A DNA stretch of 64,000 nucleotides, taken from positions 3,410,001 to 3,474,000 of the forward strand of contig CBDCGC010000003.1 of NCBI GenBank assembly GCA_965216585.1. Reading direction: 5' to 3'. Shown here in pieces: positions 1 to 8,788 of the stretch. A program made the position numbers and the translations under genes. A model generated the notes under the pieces. It searched no databases and was not told the DNA's origin. It saw only the letters and a list, made by a program, of their open reading frames with translations. Position 1 is the first letter of the stretch; the number at the start of each line of letters is the position of its first letter. Source of the stretch: CADEER01 sp965216585. Lineage in GTDB: Bacteria; Desulfobacterota; Binatia; HRBIN30; CADEER01.

Positions 1-720
1 TGCGCTCGGTGCCGCGCCGCCCTCGACCTTTTCGAGCAGTTCTTCGACGCTCACTCCCTGCGCGGCGGCGCGGCGGGCGAGGATCAGTGGGTTGGAGTAG
101 TCGATCTCGAATTGCCGGCAAGCGGTTGCGACGATGCCGGCGCGGCGGCGGTAGAGCGGAAACGCGGCGAAGTTTTCGATCTCTTGGCGCGTGATCGGAG
201 ATCCGAGACATTGCGCGGCGACCGCCGGCAACTTCGGCTCGCCGCGCGCCAGCGTCGTCTCAGCGGCCGCAACCATTTCATAGCGGCCGGCGATCTCGGC
301 CTCGAGCCGGGCGTTGGTCTCGTCGCGGTAGCGGCGGACGTGCAGGGCGTGGGCGAGGGCGCGGTTGTCGAGCGGTCGTCGACTTTGCGAACGAGCGGCG
401 GCGAGATCTCGGGGGGATGGAGTCGAAGCCGTCCAGATGCGCGCGCGCCAATCACTGGCGCTGACCTTCTCGCGGGCGAGGAGGGATTGCAGTGCGCGGT
501 CGCGACAGACGGCAGCGGCCGCCGCCTTTTGAATCGCAGCGATGGCGCTCCACTGCTGGCTGATGGCGCCGTCGAGAAGCCTATCGATCTCAGCCAGCAC
601 GACGACCTCTCCGTCGATCGTTCCAGCTCGGTCGTCGAGCGTCAGCGCTACTGTGTTGGTCGCCAGGGCGCAGAGCAGGGAGGAGAGGGCGATGGCGGTC
701 GTCAGGGTGCCTCGCGCCAT
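1..720 (-). CDS. Secreted SurA/PpiC-type N-terminal-domain protein, partial
   Basis: The frame is open from an ATG at 718-720 to the left edge, giving 240 codons without a stop, so the C-terminus is missing. Residues 5-25 are a hydrophobic signal peptide. Two modules follow: one starts at residue 35 (IDGEVVVLAEID) with helices up to LLAREKVSASDW near 90; the second starts at 173 (GSPITRQEIENF) and ends ARRAAAQGVSVEELL near 229. This is the layout of the SurA/peptidyl-prolyl isomerase N-terminal chaperone fold, here apparently twice. In relatives a rotamase or DsbA-like domain follows; that part lies outside the window. A role in envelope protein folding is inference. Its start overlaps the end of the upstream gene by 19 bases, so the two are probably co-translated. 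Confidence 0.6.
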   Translation of the reverse strand, partial: MARGTLTTAIALSSLLCALATNTVALTLDDRAGTIDGEVVVLAEIDRLLDGAISQQWSAIAAIQKAAAAAVCRDRALQSLLAREKVSASDWRARIWTASTPSPRDLAAARSQSRRPLDNRALAHALHVRRYRDETNARLEAEIAGRYEMVAAAETTLARGEPKLPAVAAQCLGSPITRQEIENFAAFPLYRRRAGIVATACRQFEIDYSNPLILARRAAAQGVSVEELLEKVEGGAAPSA

Positions 721-1421
721 TCGCCCCCCTCGCGAACTTCGACCGAACCGGGCTCGGCGATACCCAATTGCACCGCGATCTCGTCTTCGAAGCGTTTGCG
801 TACTTCGCCATCGCCTGGCGCAGTCGCTTCCTCCGGTCGCAGCGACACGCCGGGTTCTCCTTTGCGCGTTTCGGCGAGCAGCTCGCTGACGCCCATGCCG
901 GTTTGATCGATGATGTCGTTCTCGATCTCGCGCAAGCGTGAGCGCAGATCCGGCGCCTCACCTTCGTCTGCCGCAGCGATCTCGCGTCGCAGATCGCGAA
1001 AGCGGAGCAGGAGCTCGATCGCGGCAGTGCGGGTGTCGGCGTCGAGCTCGTCGTCATCAAAGGAGCTCGCGAAGCGCCGTTCGAGATCGGCGCGCACGGT
1101 GTCGCGAAACTCCGGTGATTCCGCCCCGGCTTGGTGCGGCGCGACCGCCTCGCGCCGGCCCGGCCGCGGCTCGGCTGAATCGCGCCGCCGCTCCACCGCG
1201 CTGCGATCCACTGTGCGCGAGCGGCGGGCGAGGCGTTCGGCGGCGCGGCATTCGGTGAGCTGGCGGCGCAGGTCGCGCGCTTCGCCGACCGCCGCATCCG
1301 CCCTCTGTGCCTGTTCGCGGTAGTCGCGACGACTCTGCCGCACCTGCCAGAGCGCGACCGCGGCGATGACCGCGGCAATGGCGGCTATCGCGATCAAGGG
1401 CGTAGAGCGTATGGAATCCAT
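702..1421 (-). CDS. Membrane-anchored hypothetical protein with charged helical domain
   Basis: A 239-residue protein starting at the ATG 1419-1421; longer upstream starts have unnatural composition. Residues 5-22 form one transmembrane segment rich in Ala and Ile, followed by a charged stretch with coiled-coil character (about residues 25-60) and a helical Arg/Glu-rich domain to the end. I do not recognise a family. The topology (short cytoplasmic end, one membrane helix, soluble domain) suggests a periplasmic or membrane-associated helper. It overlaps the start of the SurA-like gene, so the two probably work together in the envelope; this is inference. Confidence 0.6.
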   Translation of the reverse strand: MDSIRSTPLIAIAAIAAVIAAVALWQVRQSRRDYREQAQRADAAVGEARDLRRQLTECRAAERLARRSRTVDRSAVERRRDSAEPRPGRREAVAPHQAGAESPEFRDTVRADLERRFASSFDDDELDADTRTAAIELLLRFRDLRREIAAADEGEAPDLRSRLREIENDIIDQTGMGVSELLAETRKGEPGVSLRPEEATAPGDGEVRKRFEDEIAVQLGIAEPGSVEVREGGEWREAP

Positions 1422-1486
1422 GGCAGCGACGCGGGAAGTATTATCGAGAAGACTAGCACGGCCGCGTCCGCCTCGCCTCGTGGTCG

Positions 1487-2224
1487 TCAGCAGCCGTTGA
1501 GGCTTTTTTGCACGGCAGTGACGAGCTCGTCGATCTCGACCGTGCCACTCGCATCGGTGTCGCCGTTCTGACACTCACTGGCCGTCGCGCGGTCGAGGGC
1601 GATGCGGACGAGGGTGATGAGCTCGTCGATGGTGACGGTTCCACTGGCGTCGCAGTCTCCAGCGCATGCTTCGCAGGCGAGTGTGCAGGGGGTGGGTGTC
1701 GGCAATGCCGGCGAGCGCCGCAGAACGAGATCGGCACATTGGTAGTAGATGTCGTTACCGGGAATCGTGAAAGGCGGTTTGTCGTACATGACTTGAATGA
1801 CCTGCAGCGTACAATTGTCGCACTCGACGTCCGGGAGCCGCACGGTCGCCCGACTCACGCCACCCTGGGTGTCGGCGATACCATCGGCGAGGACCGTGTG
1901 GTTCGAATACAGCTCGATCGACATCGATTGCGAGTCGCACTCGTCCAGGCAGAGGGGGTCGATGAAGTCATCGTCGCCGTCGGCATCGAAAGAGATGCGG
2001 AAATGCCCGGGGTGATCGATGTACTCATCCCAGACGACGTCCAGCCTCGAACCCGCTTCGAGCACCGCCACGTTGGCCGAGCGTGCACCGCCGTCGCGAC
2101 CGCATGGCCCCGTTTTGAGCACCGTATCGCCATAGCGTGACGGCGGAGTGCGCAGCGCCAGATGCGCGGCTGCCGGTACCGCGAGGGCTACACTCACCAA
2201 CACTATCGGAGCCCGCGGAATCAC
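1487..2224 (-). CDS. Secreted LPMO-like protein with two calcium-loop repeats
   Basis: A 245-residue protein with a signal peptide (residues 1-20) ending AAA, after which the mature protein would begin with His. An N-terminal His and a second His (DHPGHFRISFD) are what the copper histidine brace of lytic polysaccharide monooxygenases needs. The start HLALRTPPSRYGD and GPCG match the myxobacterial polysaccharide-monooxygenase-like family I recall as SCE4755. The C-terminal 65 residues hold two DxDxSGxVxIDELxxxV repeats, like EF-hand/dockerin loops, linked to the catalytic part by a Pro/Thr stretch. Cysteines are numerous, fitting secretion. Oxidative polysaccharide cleavage is inference from the family; no activity can be read from sequence. 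Confidence 0.72.
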   Translation of the reverse strand: MIPRAPIVLVSVALAVPAAAHLALRTPPSRYGDTVLKTGPCGRDGGARSANVAVLEAGSRLDVVWDEYIDHPGHFRISFDADGDDDFIDPLCLDECDSQSMSIELYSNHTVLADGIADTQGGVSRATVRLPDVECDNCTLQVIQVMYDKPPFTIPGNDIYYQCADLVLRRSPALPTPTPCTLACEACAGDCDASGTVTIDELITLVRIALDRATASECQNGDTDASGTVEIDELVTAVQKSLNGC

Positions 2225-2428
2225 CGGACGACCATAGCAGGCGGCGGAGGATCAGGTATCGCGTCGGCTCTTGCGCTTCGCCCGCTCTGGCGCGGGTCGA
2301 CGTACGTCTGCAACGACCAGGGGGTGCGCTGCGATGATCCGTCGCGCCGATTTGGTACACGCCGTGAACGATCGACCGGCGAGGCTCCTCTCGACGCCGT
2401 ACTCCGTCGAAGTGTGGCGAGACTCGCG

Positions 2429-3214
2429 TCAGTCGTTCATTTCGTCGAGGTTCCACCACGGCGAAATCGCGAACTCGATGGCGTTTTCGAAGACGATGAC
2501 GTGTTTCGGCCGAGGGCGAACCATGTCGCTCCAGCGAGTGGAGTCCTCGATCTCGACGTTTTTCGGTCTCACCAATCGGGTCTTGGCGTTGACCAAACCG
2601 GAATCGTAGAACGTCCGGTCGCAGATACCGTTCAGCCAATAGATGTAGTCGTTGGCTTCGATCCACTCGGGCGCGGCGCGGACCAGCGGGCCGCTACCGG
2701 GTGCGCGGCAACGTGCGCTAAAGCGACCGCCGTCGGCGGCGACGGCGCTGGTGTCGATCGCTGTTTCATCGCCGGTGTGGGTGACCTCGCCGCTCATGGT
2801 GACGAGGTTGACGCCGTCGAGTGACGGCGTGTCGGAGAGCGCTTCGACGACGAGATAGCGCGCCGTGCCGTGGTCGTCCTCGATGTAGACCGACCACTCC
2901 GCGCGTATTCCGTAGGCGAGTCCGGAGACGCGGTAGGTGTTGAGAGTGAGACAGTAGAAGGGATCCTCATCCTCCAGGCAGCGGATCTTCGCCAGTGGGT
3001 ACGGAAGGTCGAGCTCCTTGCGCAGCTTGGCGACGCGCTTGGGGGCGATCTCGAAGTTGAAGTACACCGAGGGCGGATCGGCCTCGACCTTGAACGGCAA
3101 CAGCGGCTTGGTGGTGCCGAAGATCAGCCGAAACGCGTCCCGTTGGTAGAGCTGGGAGTAGAGAAATCGTTTCAAGGCGACACGCCCGAGGCGCTGTCCG
3201 GGAAAGAGCTTCAT
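2429..3214 (-). CDS. Conserved hypothetical protein, possibly acetoacetate-decarboxylase-like fold
   Basis: A 261-residue soluble protein without signal peptide or membrane helix. I do not recognise it securely. The middle part (residues 85-140, around LNTYRVSGLAYGIRAEWSVY and VVEALSD) looks like the beta-barrel core of proteins related to acetoacetate decarboxylase, but the catalytic lysine cannot be placed. The C-terminus is rich in Trp and acidic residues. It is separated by 75 bases from the next gene upstream on the same strand, so it could be transcribed with the EXPERA-type and protease genes. Function unknown. Confidence 0.6.
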   Translation of the reverse strand: MKLFPGQRLGRVALKRFLYSQLYQRDAFRLIFGTTKPLLPFKVEADPPSVYFNFEIAPKRVAKLRKELDLPYPLAKIRCLEDEDPFYCLTLNTYRVSGLAYGIRAEWSVYIEDDHGTARYLVVEALSDTPSLDGVNLVTMSGEVTHTGDETAIDTSAVAADGGRFSARCRAPGSGPLVRAAPEWIEANDYIYWLNGICDRTFYDSGLVNAKTRLVRPKNVEIEDSTRWSDMVRPRPKHVIVFENAIEFAISPWWNLDEMND

Positions 3215-3289
3215 TCGTCGTTCCGATCTCGCTGGAAGAATTCGGCGGGCGGCTGCAGGTGGGAGGTTCTCAGTGAGCCGGCGGCCGGC

Positions 3290-4012
3290 TCACTCGAGCA
3301 CTTCGCGCCTGCCCCAATACAGGACGAACCACGGGAAGACCAGCCACGGGGCGTTTACCAAACCGAACTTGATCCAGGTGTCGATGAAGGATTCGGTGTT
3401 GACGTTGGGCATGCCGGAGAGAATCTCTCCGCCGAAGTACCACGAAGCGGAATAGAGGTGGACGACCGCTGTCGCCATACACAGCAGCACACCGCGTCGA
3501 TCTCGAAACGCCGAGCGAAAGAGGAGAAGGAGACCTACCATGCCGATCGCGCCGTTGATGACCGAGAGAATTTCGATCATCAGGAAGTCGCCGGAGGGGT
3601 TCAGGTAGCGTGCGTCACCACCGTCGATGTAGGCCCACCACGGGTAGGCCCATGCCGCGTCCCCGCTCTGTGCGATGGTGTCGTGCAGCGCGACCCAGGT
3701 CGCTTCCCAGGTGAGATGCGTGACGTAGGAAAGAAGCATGAAAGCGACGCAGACGAAGCGGATGCGTTGCATCCGCGACCAACCGCGCAGGCCTGGCAGC
3801 GGCCACAGGGAAGCGCTGCAGCCGAGAAAGAGTCCGCAGCCGTAGACGATCGAAAGGATGTCAGCGGTCACCTTGCGGTCGGCGCCGAGGGAGAAGACGG
3901 CGAAGGTGGCGAGGGGAAACGCGGCGACGACGCTGCCGAAGGTGAGGAGCCATGCAGCGCGGAGATCGGCCGGTGCCCGTCGATTCGCGTCTTCTTCTCC
4001 CGGCATCTCCAT
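3290..4012 (-). CDS. EXPERA/emopamil-binding-type multipass membrane protein
   Basis: A 240-residue membrane protein. Start chosen at ATG 4010-4012 behind AAGGATCG; a second ATG two codons on has better spacing. Five or so hydrophobic helices are visible from residue 20. Spaced polar residues inside helices match the EXPERA domain of sterol isomerase (EBP) and TMEM6/97 proteins: WEATW near residue 110, DARY then E in LMIEILSV, the SASWYFGGE helix, and VNAPWLVFPW at the end. Known EXPERA proteins bind or isomerise sterol-like lipids; a lipid substrate here is inference. It follows the metzincin gene with an 80-base gap on the same strand. Confidence 0.6.
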   Translation of the reverse strand: MEMPGEEDANRRAPADLRAAWLLTFGSVVAAFPLATFAVFSLGADRKVTADILSIVYGCGLFLGCSASLWPLPGLRGWSRMQRIRFVCVAFMLLSYVTHLTWEATWVALHDTIAQSGDAAWAYPWWAYIDGGDARYLNPSGDFLMIEILSVINGAIGMVGLLLLFRSAFRDRRGVLLCMATAVVHLYSASWYFGGEILSGMPNVNTESFIDTWIKFGLVNAPWLVFPWFVLYWGRREVLE

Positions 4013-4091
4013 CGATCCTTGCGACTCGTCTCGCACGCGGGTCGAATGGGGGCAAGTCGAACGAGGAAAGGCCGGGGCACGGGCAGAGCTG

Positions 4092-5501
4092 CTACGGATT
4101 GACGGCCGTGGGTCGGAAGTTGGAGACCGTCCAGGCCATGCGGTTGATCGCTTTGACGTTGTGAGCGGGGCCGAGCGAATGGCCGCTGTACGACCAGTCA
4201 CCGAGCGGCGCTCCCATGTACGTCAGGTTGGGATTGGAGAAGTAGGAGATGATCGGGCAGTCGATGCCGATGTCGTTGCAGAGTCTCCTGTACGCCATGA
4301 TCGTGCGCACCTTGGGGCCGTGCAGGATCCATCCGCGGGCAAAGTAGTCGGCGGTGGGGGCGGAGCCGTCTTCGACGAACGTAGTTTGGTCGTGGTGGGC
4401 GCCGAGGATGTGGCCGACTTCGTGTACGAAAGTCAGCGAATCGAGGGCGGGAGGAGTGTGCATGATCGTCACGCCGTAGCCGCGGTAGGTGTCGTTCCAG
4501 AAGTTGGAACCTGGATTGTCCGCTGTCGTGCCGATGCGGCGCGTCGTGACCGCCCGACCGCAAGCGCGCCCCTTGTCGATGCCGCACGAGCTCTCGGTGC
4601 CGTTCATCACCAGTAGAGCGAGGACGTCGCCGCCCCACTGATCGCGGAGCGAATGCAGGTACTGCAGCCCGGGTGTCGTCTGGTCGCGCAGATTGTTCAG
4701 ATCCTGCTCAAAGGTCGCTGAATCGACCAGCGTGTAGGAGGCCAGTCGTGCTCCGATCAGTCGCAACTCTACGTACGCCCCGCTGTCGGCCAAAGCCGAA
4801 TTGGCCTTGGCAACCATGTGTTCCAACGCGGTGTAGAAATCGTAGCCGTAGCTCTGGTCGTCGAACCAATCGACCACCTCGGAGGTGACGCCGATGACGA
4901 CGTCGATGCGGCGCCGGAGGAGCGTCATCTTGTCGGTGAGCAATTCTACTTCTCGCAGGGTTCGATCCATCTCGAGCTCGAGCCCATCGTCGGCCCAGTC
5001 GTTGCTCGGTTCACTCGCGACGCCGTCATCAGGTTCCTTTTTCTTCGTCTCTCTGTAGTCGATGTCAGTCGGCACATCGGTGTCGTCGGCGTCGGGCATC
5101 ATTTCATCGACGTCGACTTGTACGAGCTCGTGCATCCCGTTGGCGAGTGTGTTCAGGCGATAGGATTGCCCGCCGGTGTCGATCGAAGCGGTCAGCCCGC
5201 GCGGGGCGACGGTGAGGACGATGCTGCCCTCGGCTTCGGCGAGGTTGGCGAAGACGTGTGTGAGGTCGCCGGATTTTCGCACCTCCTTGGTGTAGGCGGC
5301 GAGAGCCTTTTCCTCGAACCACGGCAGCTCGAACGGAGCTCCGGGCCGGAAGCTCTGGGCTGCCAAGGGGCTGCTCTTCCAGCTCAGGATCTCGCGCAAT
5401 CCCCCGCCTTCGCGAGAGTCTGCGGCGCTTCGAGTATGGAGAAACACCAGGGCCAGACCGGCCGCGGCGCATCGCAGGAGGCTACGTCGAACAGTCGTCA
5501 T
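4092..5501 (-). CDS. Secreted metzincin zinc metalloprotease (reprolysin-like)
   Basis: A 469-residue protein with an N-terminal signal peptide (residues 5-30). The zinc motif HEVGHILGAHHD (HExxHxxGxxHD) lies near residue 360, followed by IMAY with the Met of the metzincin Met-turn about 35 residues later. This is the M12-type (reprolysin/adamalysin) arrangement, with an N-terminal pro-region (about 30-210) that has a short DADDTDVPTD acidic stretch. Two adjacent ATGs (5502-5504 and 5499-5501) exist; the second is 6 bases behind AAGGAG and is preferred. It is likely a secreted endopeptidase; substrate unknown. Confidence 0.82.
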   Translation of the reverse strand: MTTVRRSLLRCAAAGLALVFLHTRSAADSREGGGLREILSWKSSPLAAQSFRPGAPFELPWFEEKALAAYTKEVRKSGDLTHVFANLAEAEGSIVLTVAPRGLTASIDTGGQSYRLNTLANGMHELVQVDVDEMMPDADDTDVPTDIDYRETKKKEPDDGVASEPSNDWADDGLELEMDRTLREVELLTDKMTLLRRRIDVVIGVTSEVVDWFDDQSYGYDFYTALEHMVAKANSALADSGAYVELRLIGARLASYTLVDSATFEQDLNNLRDQTTPGLQYLHSLRDQWGGDVLALLVMNGTESSCGIDKGRACGRAVTTRRIGTTADNPGSNFWNDTYRGYGVTIMHTPPALDSLTFVHEVGHILGAHHDQTTFVEDGSAPTADYFARGWILHGPKVRTIMAYRRLCNDIGIDCPIISYFSNPNLTYMGAPLGDWSYSGHSLGPAHNVKAINRMAWTVSNFRPTAVNP

Positions 5502-5689
5502 CATCGACTCCTTATCTGCACAGCTATTTCGCAGTGATCGTGCCAACCCCGCGCCGAGCGCATTGGCCAGTTTTCTTCGGCAGTGGCGGAGGGGTGCTAA
5601 GGAGATCACCGCCCCTGGTGTTGAGCTCCGTTTACAGCGCTGCAGCTCGGCCGGCGCGGCGCTTTTTCTGTCCGCGGTGCTGTGCATAA

Positions 5690-7390
5690 GTGGCGACAGT
5701 GGTGGGCGAAGTGACAGGCGAGGGCGGCTGGGGGCGGGTCGTTGGATTGGCGGTGTTTTTTTTCGCCTCGGTCGTGATCGGTTTGTGGCTCTACTCCGGG
5801 GCGCTGGATGGGGCGTTCATTTCTGACGACACCTTTTTCGTCGTCGATCTCGCCGAGAACCATGAGCTCGATGGGCGCTTCGTCGCCGCGGCGCTCAACC
5901 CGTGGAGCGAGCTCAAGTACGAGGTGATGAACTACGCTCCGCTCTACGTATTGTGCTCGCGTATCGAGTCGGCCGTCTTCGGCCAGCGCACCTACGGCTT
6001 TCACGTCGTCAACGTCGTCTTGCACGCGTTGAACGCAACCCTGCTCGTCGCCGTGGTGCGCCAGCTTGGCATGGGGATGCTCGTCGCCGGCGTCGCCGGC
6101 GCGTTCTTCTTGGTGCACCCGGCCTGTGTTGAAGCGGTTGCCTGGGTATCGCAGTTGCGATCGATTCTGGCGCTCGCCTGCGGCCTGGGTGCGATCCTCG
6201 CGCTGCGCCGGTATCCGCTGCTGGCGACGGCGCTCTTCGTCGCCGCTTTGCTCTTCAAAGTCGCGGCGCTCTTCGCCTTGCCGCTGGCCATTGCGCTCGC
6301 TTGGTGCGGGCGAGGGGGCGAAGGGCGGCGTCGGATCTCGTGGTTTTGGGTTTCGATTTGGGCGGTCTGCTTCGCGCTCTACGCCTATCCCCAATTCTCC
6401 GCCTGGGGTTACTTTGGTGAAGGCCCGGCGTCGCGCTACGCGGATTCAGCCGAGCACTTGCGCAGCATGGCGGAAATTGGTGTGCGCTATCTCCTCATGG
6501 CGGCGACGTCGATTGGCGTGTCGGCGTTTCAAGAACCCGAACCAACGCGTTCGTGGCTCGATCCGTGGTGGCTCGCGGCACTGCCGATCGCGGCGGTCGT
6601 GCTCTGGCGCATGGTCGTCACACTGGCGCGCCGCGAAGAAGAGGGTGCGTGGTGGCTCGCCGCGGCGGCTGCCTATGCGCCGATTTCACAGATCACCCCT
6701 TTCTATTTCGCCATGGGAGATCGCTACCTCTACTTCGTGTTGCCGCCGCTCATCGTCGCGACGCTGCTGGCGATCGGCGGCGCGAGAGCTTCGAACCATC
6801 CCCTTTCCCCCTCCTTGCCAAGGAGGGGGGATCACGGGGAGTCCGATCGGCGCGGTCGGGCGATGTGGGCGGCGATCGCTGCGATGGGGTTGGCACTGCC
6901 GATTTTTACCGCTCGCACGATGGCTCGGGCGGAGTTGTGGACGACCCAGGTCCCGCTGGCGCGCGAAGGTGCGGCAAACTTCCCCAACGGCGGTCTCGCC
7001 CATTGGCTGCGCACCGTCGAGCTCATCTCGCGCGGCGACGTCAGCGGCGGCCTGCGCGAGTTCGAGGGCGTCATCGACAGGGGGTACCACCAGTACGTGA
7101 GCTTGTTCGGCCTGCCGGAGCTGAAACCCTTTCACCAGCATCCCGAGCTCGTCGCGCTACGCGAGCGCCTGGCGCGGATGGAGATCGAGAAGTTCGCACG
7201 TCGCGGCGCGCCGTCCCAGCGCCAGGCCCGCATGGTCGCCACGGCCCACTTCTTCTTGCGGGACTACGAAGCGGCGCTGCAGACCTTTGAGGCGGCGCTG
7301 CAGATGGACGGCCCGTACCACGACAAGATCCAGGCGGAGATCGCCATCGTTCGCGAGGCGCTCGAGCAATCGAAGAAGGCAAGGCCCTGA
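5690..7390 (+). CDS. TMTC/GT39-like membrane glycosyltransferase with C-terminal TPR
   Basis: A 566-residue multipass protein. The first luminal loop has ISDDTFF, then a helix with VNVVLHALNATLL and LVHPACVEAVAWV, signatures of GT-C mannosyltransferases of the TMTC type. About ten membrane helices precede a soluble tail (residues 430-566) with a TPR-like repeat (RDYEAALQTFEAALQMDGPY). Known relatives transfer mannose from a lipid carrier to proteins at the outer face of the membrane; donor and acceptor here are unknown. The start is uncertain: GTG at 5690 is used, and other GTG codons follow closely. A 23-bp perfect palindrome lies in frame inside the gene (6807-6829). Confidence 0.7.
   Translation: MATVVGEVTGEGGWGRVVGLAVFFFASVVIGLWLYSGALDGAFISDDTFFVVDLAENHELDGRFVAAALNPWSELKYEVMNYAPLYVLCSRIESAVFGQRTYGFHVVNVVLHALNATLLVAVVRQLGMGMLVAGVAGAFFLVHPACVEAVAWVSQLRSILALACGLGAILALRRYPLLATALFVAALLFKVAALFALPLAIALAWCGRGGEGRRRISWFWVSIWAVCFALYAYPQFSAWGYFGEGPASRYADSAEHLRSMAEIGVRYLLMAATSIGVSAFQEPEPTRSWLDPWWLAALPIAAVVLWRMVVTLARREEEGAWWLAAAAAYAPISQITPFYFAMGDRYLYFVLPPLIVATLLAIGGARASNHPLSPSLPRRGDHGESDRRGRAMWAAIAAMGLALPIFTARTMARAELWTTQVPLAREGAANFPNGGLAHWLRTVELISRGDVSGGLREFEGVIDRGYHQYVSLFGLPELKPFHQHPELVALRERLARMEIEKFARRGAPSQRQARMVATAHFFLRDYEAALQTFEAALQMDGPYHDKIQAEIAIVREALEQSKKARP
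6807..6829. repeat. Perfect 23-bp palindrome inside the glycosyltransferase gene
   Basis: Arms CCCCCTCCTTG and CAAGGAGGGGG flank one central base. It sits in frame in a loop of the TMTC-like gene and encodes Ser/Pro/Arg residues unlike the surrounding membrane helices. Palindromes of this CCCCTCCTTG type are common dispersed repeats in bacterial intergenic DNA, so an insertion into a tolerant loop is likely. Confidence 0.7.
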
Positions 7391-7530
7391 GGTGCGCCCA
7401 GTCGGGGATGAGGCGGGCGCCCGCGGATGCGCTGGGTGGCGGTGGGTTGCCGAGCGGATACTATGGATGCGACGGTTGCGAGCACTCGCCGAGTGCCGAT
7501 CGCCGGGTGAGTGAGGTCCCGAGGAGAGCT

Positions 7531-8157
7531 ATGTCTACGAACAGCATGATTCCACGCTTGATTGCACTGGCCGCGGGCCTGGCGCTGCTCGCCTATGTCG
7601 CCCATCTGCGCGGGCAGATCGCCGATCTCGAGAACCGTTTGGCGGCGGCGCCGGAGGCAGCACCGCCCGGAGAGGAGAAGGCGGCGCCGCCGGTTGAAAC
7701 GAATGCGGATTCGCCACCGCCATCGGGTGACGGGCGCAGCCTGGCCCCGTGGCAGCGCAACGCCATTCTCGACGTCCTGTGGTCCGGTGGCGACTACGCG
7801 GGCTCACCGGTGTGGTTCCAAACGGTGCCCGACAACGCCGAAGCAGCTTCCTTTCAAAAGGAGTTGCAGTCGGTCTTCGAGGATGCCGAGTGGAAGGTGC
7901 AGGACAACAGCCCGGTGAGTTTTGCCATGAAGCCGGGGCTGTATGTGTTTGCCGCCGACGACGAGCCGCCGCTCTATGTCGGTGCGGTCAGCGCCGCCCT
8001 GGAGGCGGCGTCGCTACCGCTGGCCTCGGTCGGCAGGGGTTATCGCGCCTACTACGAAGAAAGAAAAGCAGCGAATCCGGGGTGGGTGGGTTTTCCGATG
8101 GCGGCCGATCAGACCTTCGTCATCGTCATCGGGCGCGAGCCGGAAGACGCGAGCTGA
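7531..8157 (+). CDS. Membrane-anchored hypothetical protein
   Basis: A 208-residue protein starting at ATG 7531 behind GAGGAG; longer upstream starts read through non-coding sequence. Residues 6-25 form a single transmembrane helix, then a short coiled coil (about 28-40), an Ala/Pro/Glu-rich linker to residue 75, and a compact soluble domain with several aromatic residues. No family is recognised. It begins 140 bases after the glycosyltransferase on the same strand and may be co-expressed. Function unknown. Confidence 0.65.
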   Translation: MSTNSMIPRLIALAAGLALLAYVAHLRGQIADLENRLAAAPEAAPPGEEKAAPPVETNADSPPPSGDGRSLAPWQRNAILDVLWSGGDYAGSPVWFQTVPDNAEAASFQKELQSVFEDAEWKVQDNSPVSFAMKPGLYVFAADDEPPLYVGAVSAALEAASLPLASVGRGYRAYYEERKAANPGWVGFPMAADQTFVIVIGREPEDAS

Positions 8158-8192
8158 GACGCCCGGCGGGACCTCGTTCGGCTTCAAACAAA

Positions 8193-8221
8193 AAGCCCCG
8201 CCGGCTCGGCCGGCGGGGCTT
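8193..8221 (-). terminator. Rho-independent terminator of the cold-shock gene
   Basis: A perfect 13-bp stem (AAGCCCCGCCGGC with its complement) and a 3-base loop. Read on the minus strand it is followed by TTTTTGTTT, so it ends the cold-shock transcript; it may also stop the opposing gene, which ends at 8157. Confidence 0.88.
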
Positions 8222-8244
8222 CGTTTCAACCTGGAGTTACCTGG

Positions 8245-8451
8245 TCAGATGTTGACGACGTTCTCCGCCGCCGGGCCCTTCTGACCCTGCACGACGTCGA
8301 ACTCGACCTTGGCGCCTTCTTCCAGGGTCTTGAAACCTTCGCCCTGGATGGCGGTGTGGTGGCAGAAGACATCCTTCTCACCGTCGTCGCGGACGATGAA
8401 ACCGAAGCCCTTCTCGCTGTTGAACCATTTGACTGTTCCTGTTGTACGCAT
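8245..8451 (-). CDS. Cold-shock protein, CspA family
   Basis: A 68-residue protein covering exactly one cold-shock domain. RNP1 is KGFGFI (residues 14-19) and RNP2 is DVFCHHTAI (27-35), with the usual TGTVKWFN start and a final VVNI. The family binds single-stranded RNA and DNA and melts mRNA structure. RNP2 has Cys and His where many relatives read VFVHFSAI, a mild variation. AGGAG lies 7 bases before the ATG, and a strong terminator follows the stop. The long leader upstream fits post-transcriptional control seen in cold-shock genes, but this is inference. Confidence 0.95.
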   Translation of the reverse strand: MRTTGTVKWFNSEKGFGFIVRDDGEKDVFCHHTAIQGEGFKTLEEGAKVEFDVVQGQKGPAAENVVNI

Positions 8452-8788
8452 TGCCGTACTCCTACTGTTGTTCGAATCGTCGGTGTGCGGCGCTGCGATG
8501 GTGTTGCATCATCCGTAACCTTCCGAAGACTCTTGTTCTGCGGGACACCCGCCCGCACGGTTGCGTTCGACCTGTGAGCGCAAGTGATATGACCACTGTG
8601 GTCAACACCCGAAAAGCATAGCTCGGCGAGAGGAGAATGTCGAGCCCGAGAGTCGCCGAACTTTCTGGGCTGCCGAGGTCCCCAAGCGCCCGAATTTATT
8701 GCCTTGTTCGGGACCGGCAGATGGCTCGAGCGGGAAAGTGATGGTATTTCTCTCCACCGGGATGATCTAGAACGGTGAAGATATCGGG
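8452..8788. other. Divergent intergenic region between the cold-shock and AlkD-like genes
   Basis: No gene is supported here. The part next to 8451 is the likely 5' leader of the cold-shock mRNA. A 15-bp palindrome at 8590-8604 is the only clear site. The AlkD-like gene starts just after without a strong ribosome binding site. Confidence 0.5.
8590..8604. promoter_or_regulatory. 15-bp perfect palindrome, candidate operator
   Basis: TGACCACTGTGGTCA has 7-bp arms around one base, in the divergent region between two genes. Size and symmetry fit a dimeric repressor site. No cognate regulator is next to it, so the assignment is inference. Confidence 0.35.

Noticed and set aside
112..906. A plus-strand frame of 264 codons at the left edge
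   Set aside because: It lies opposite a better minus-strand gene with signal peptide and SurA-like modules; composition is Arg/Ser-rich, typical of a shadow frame.
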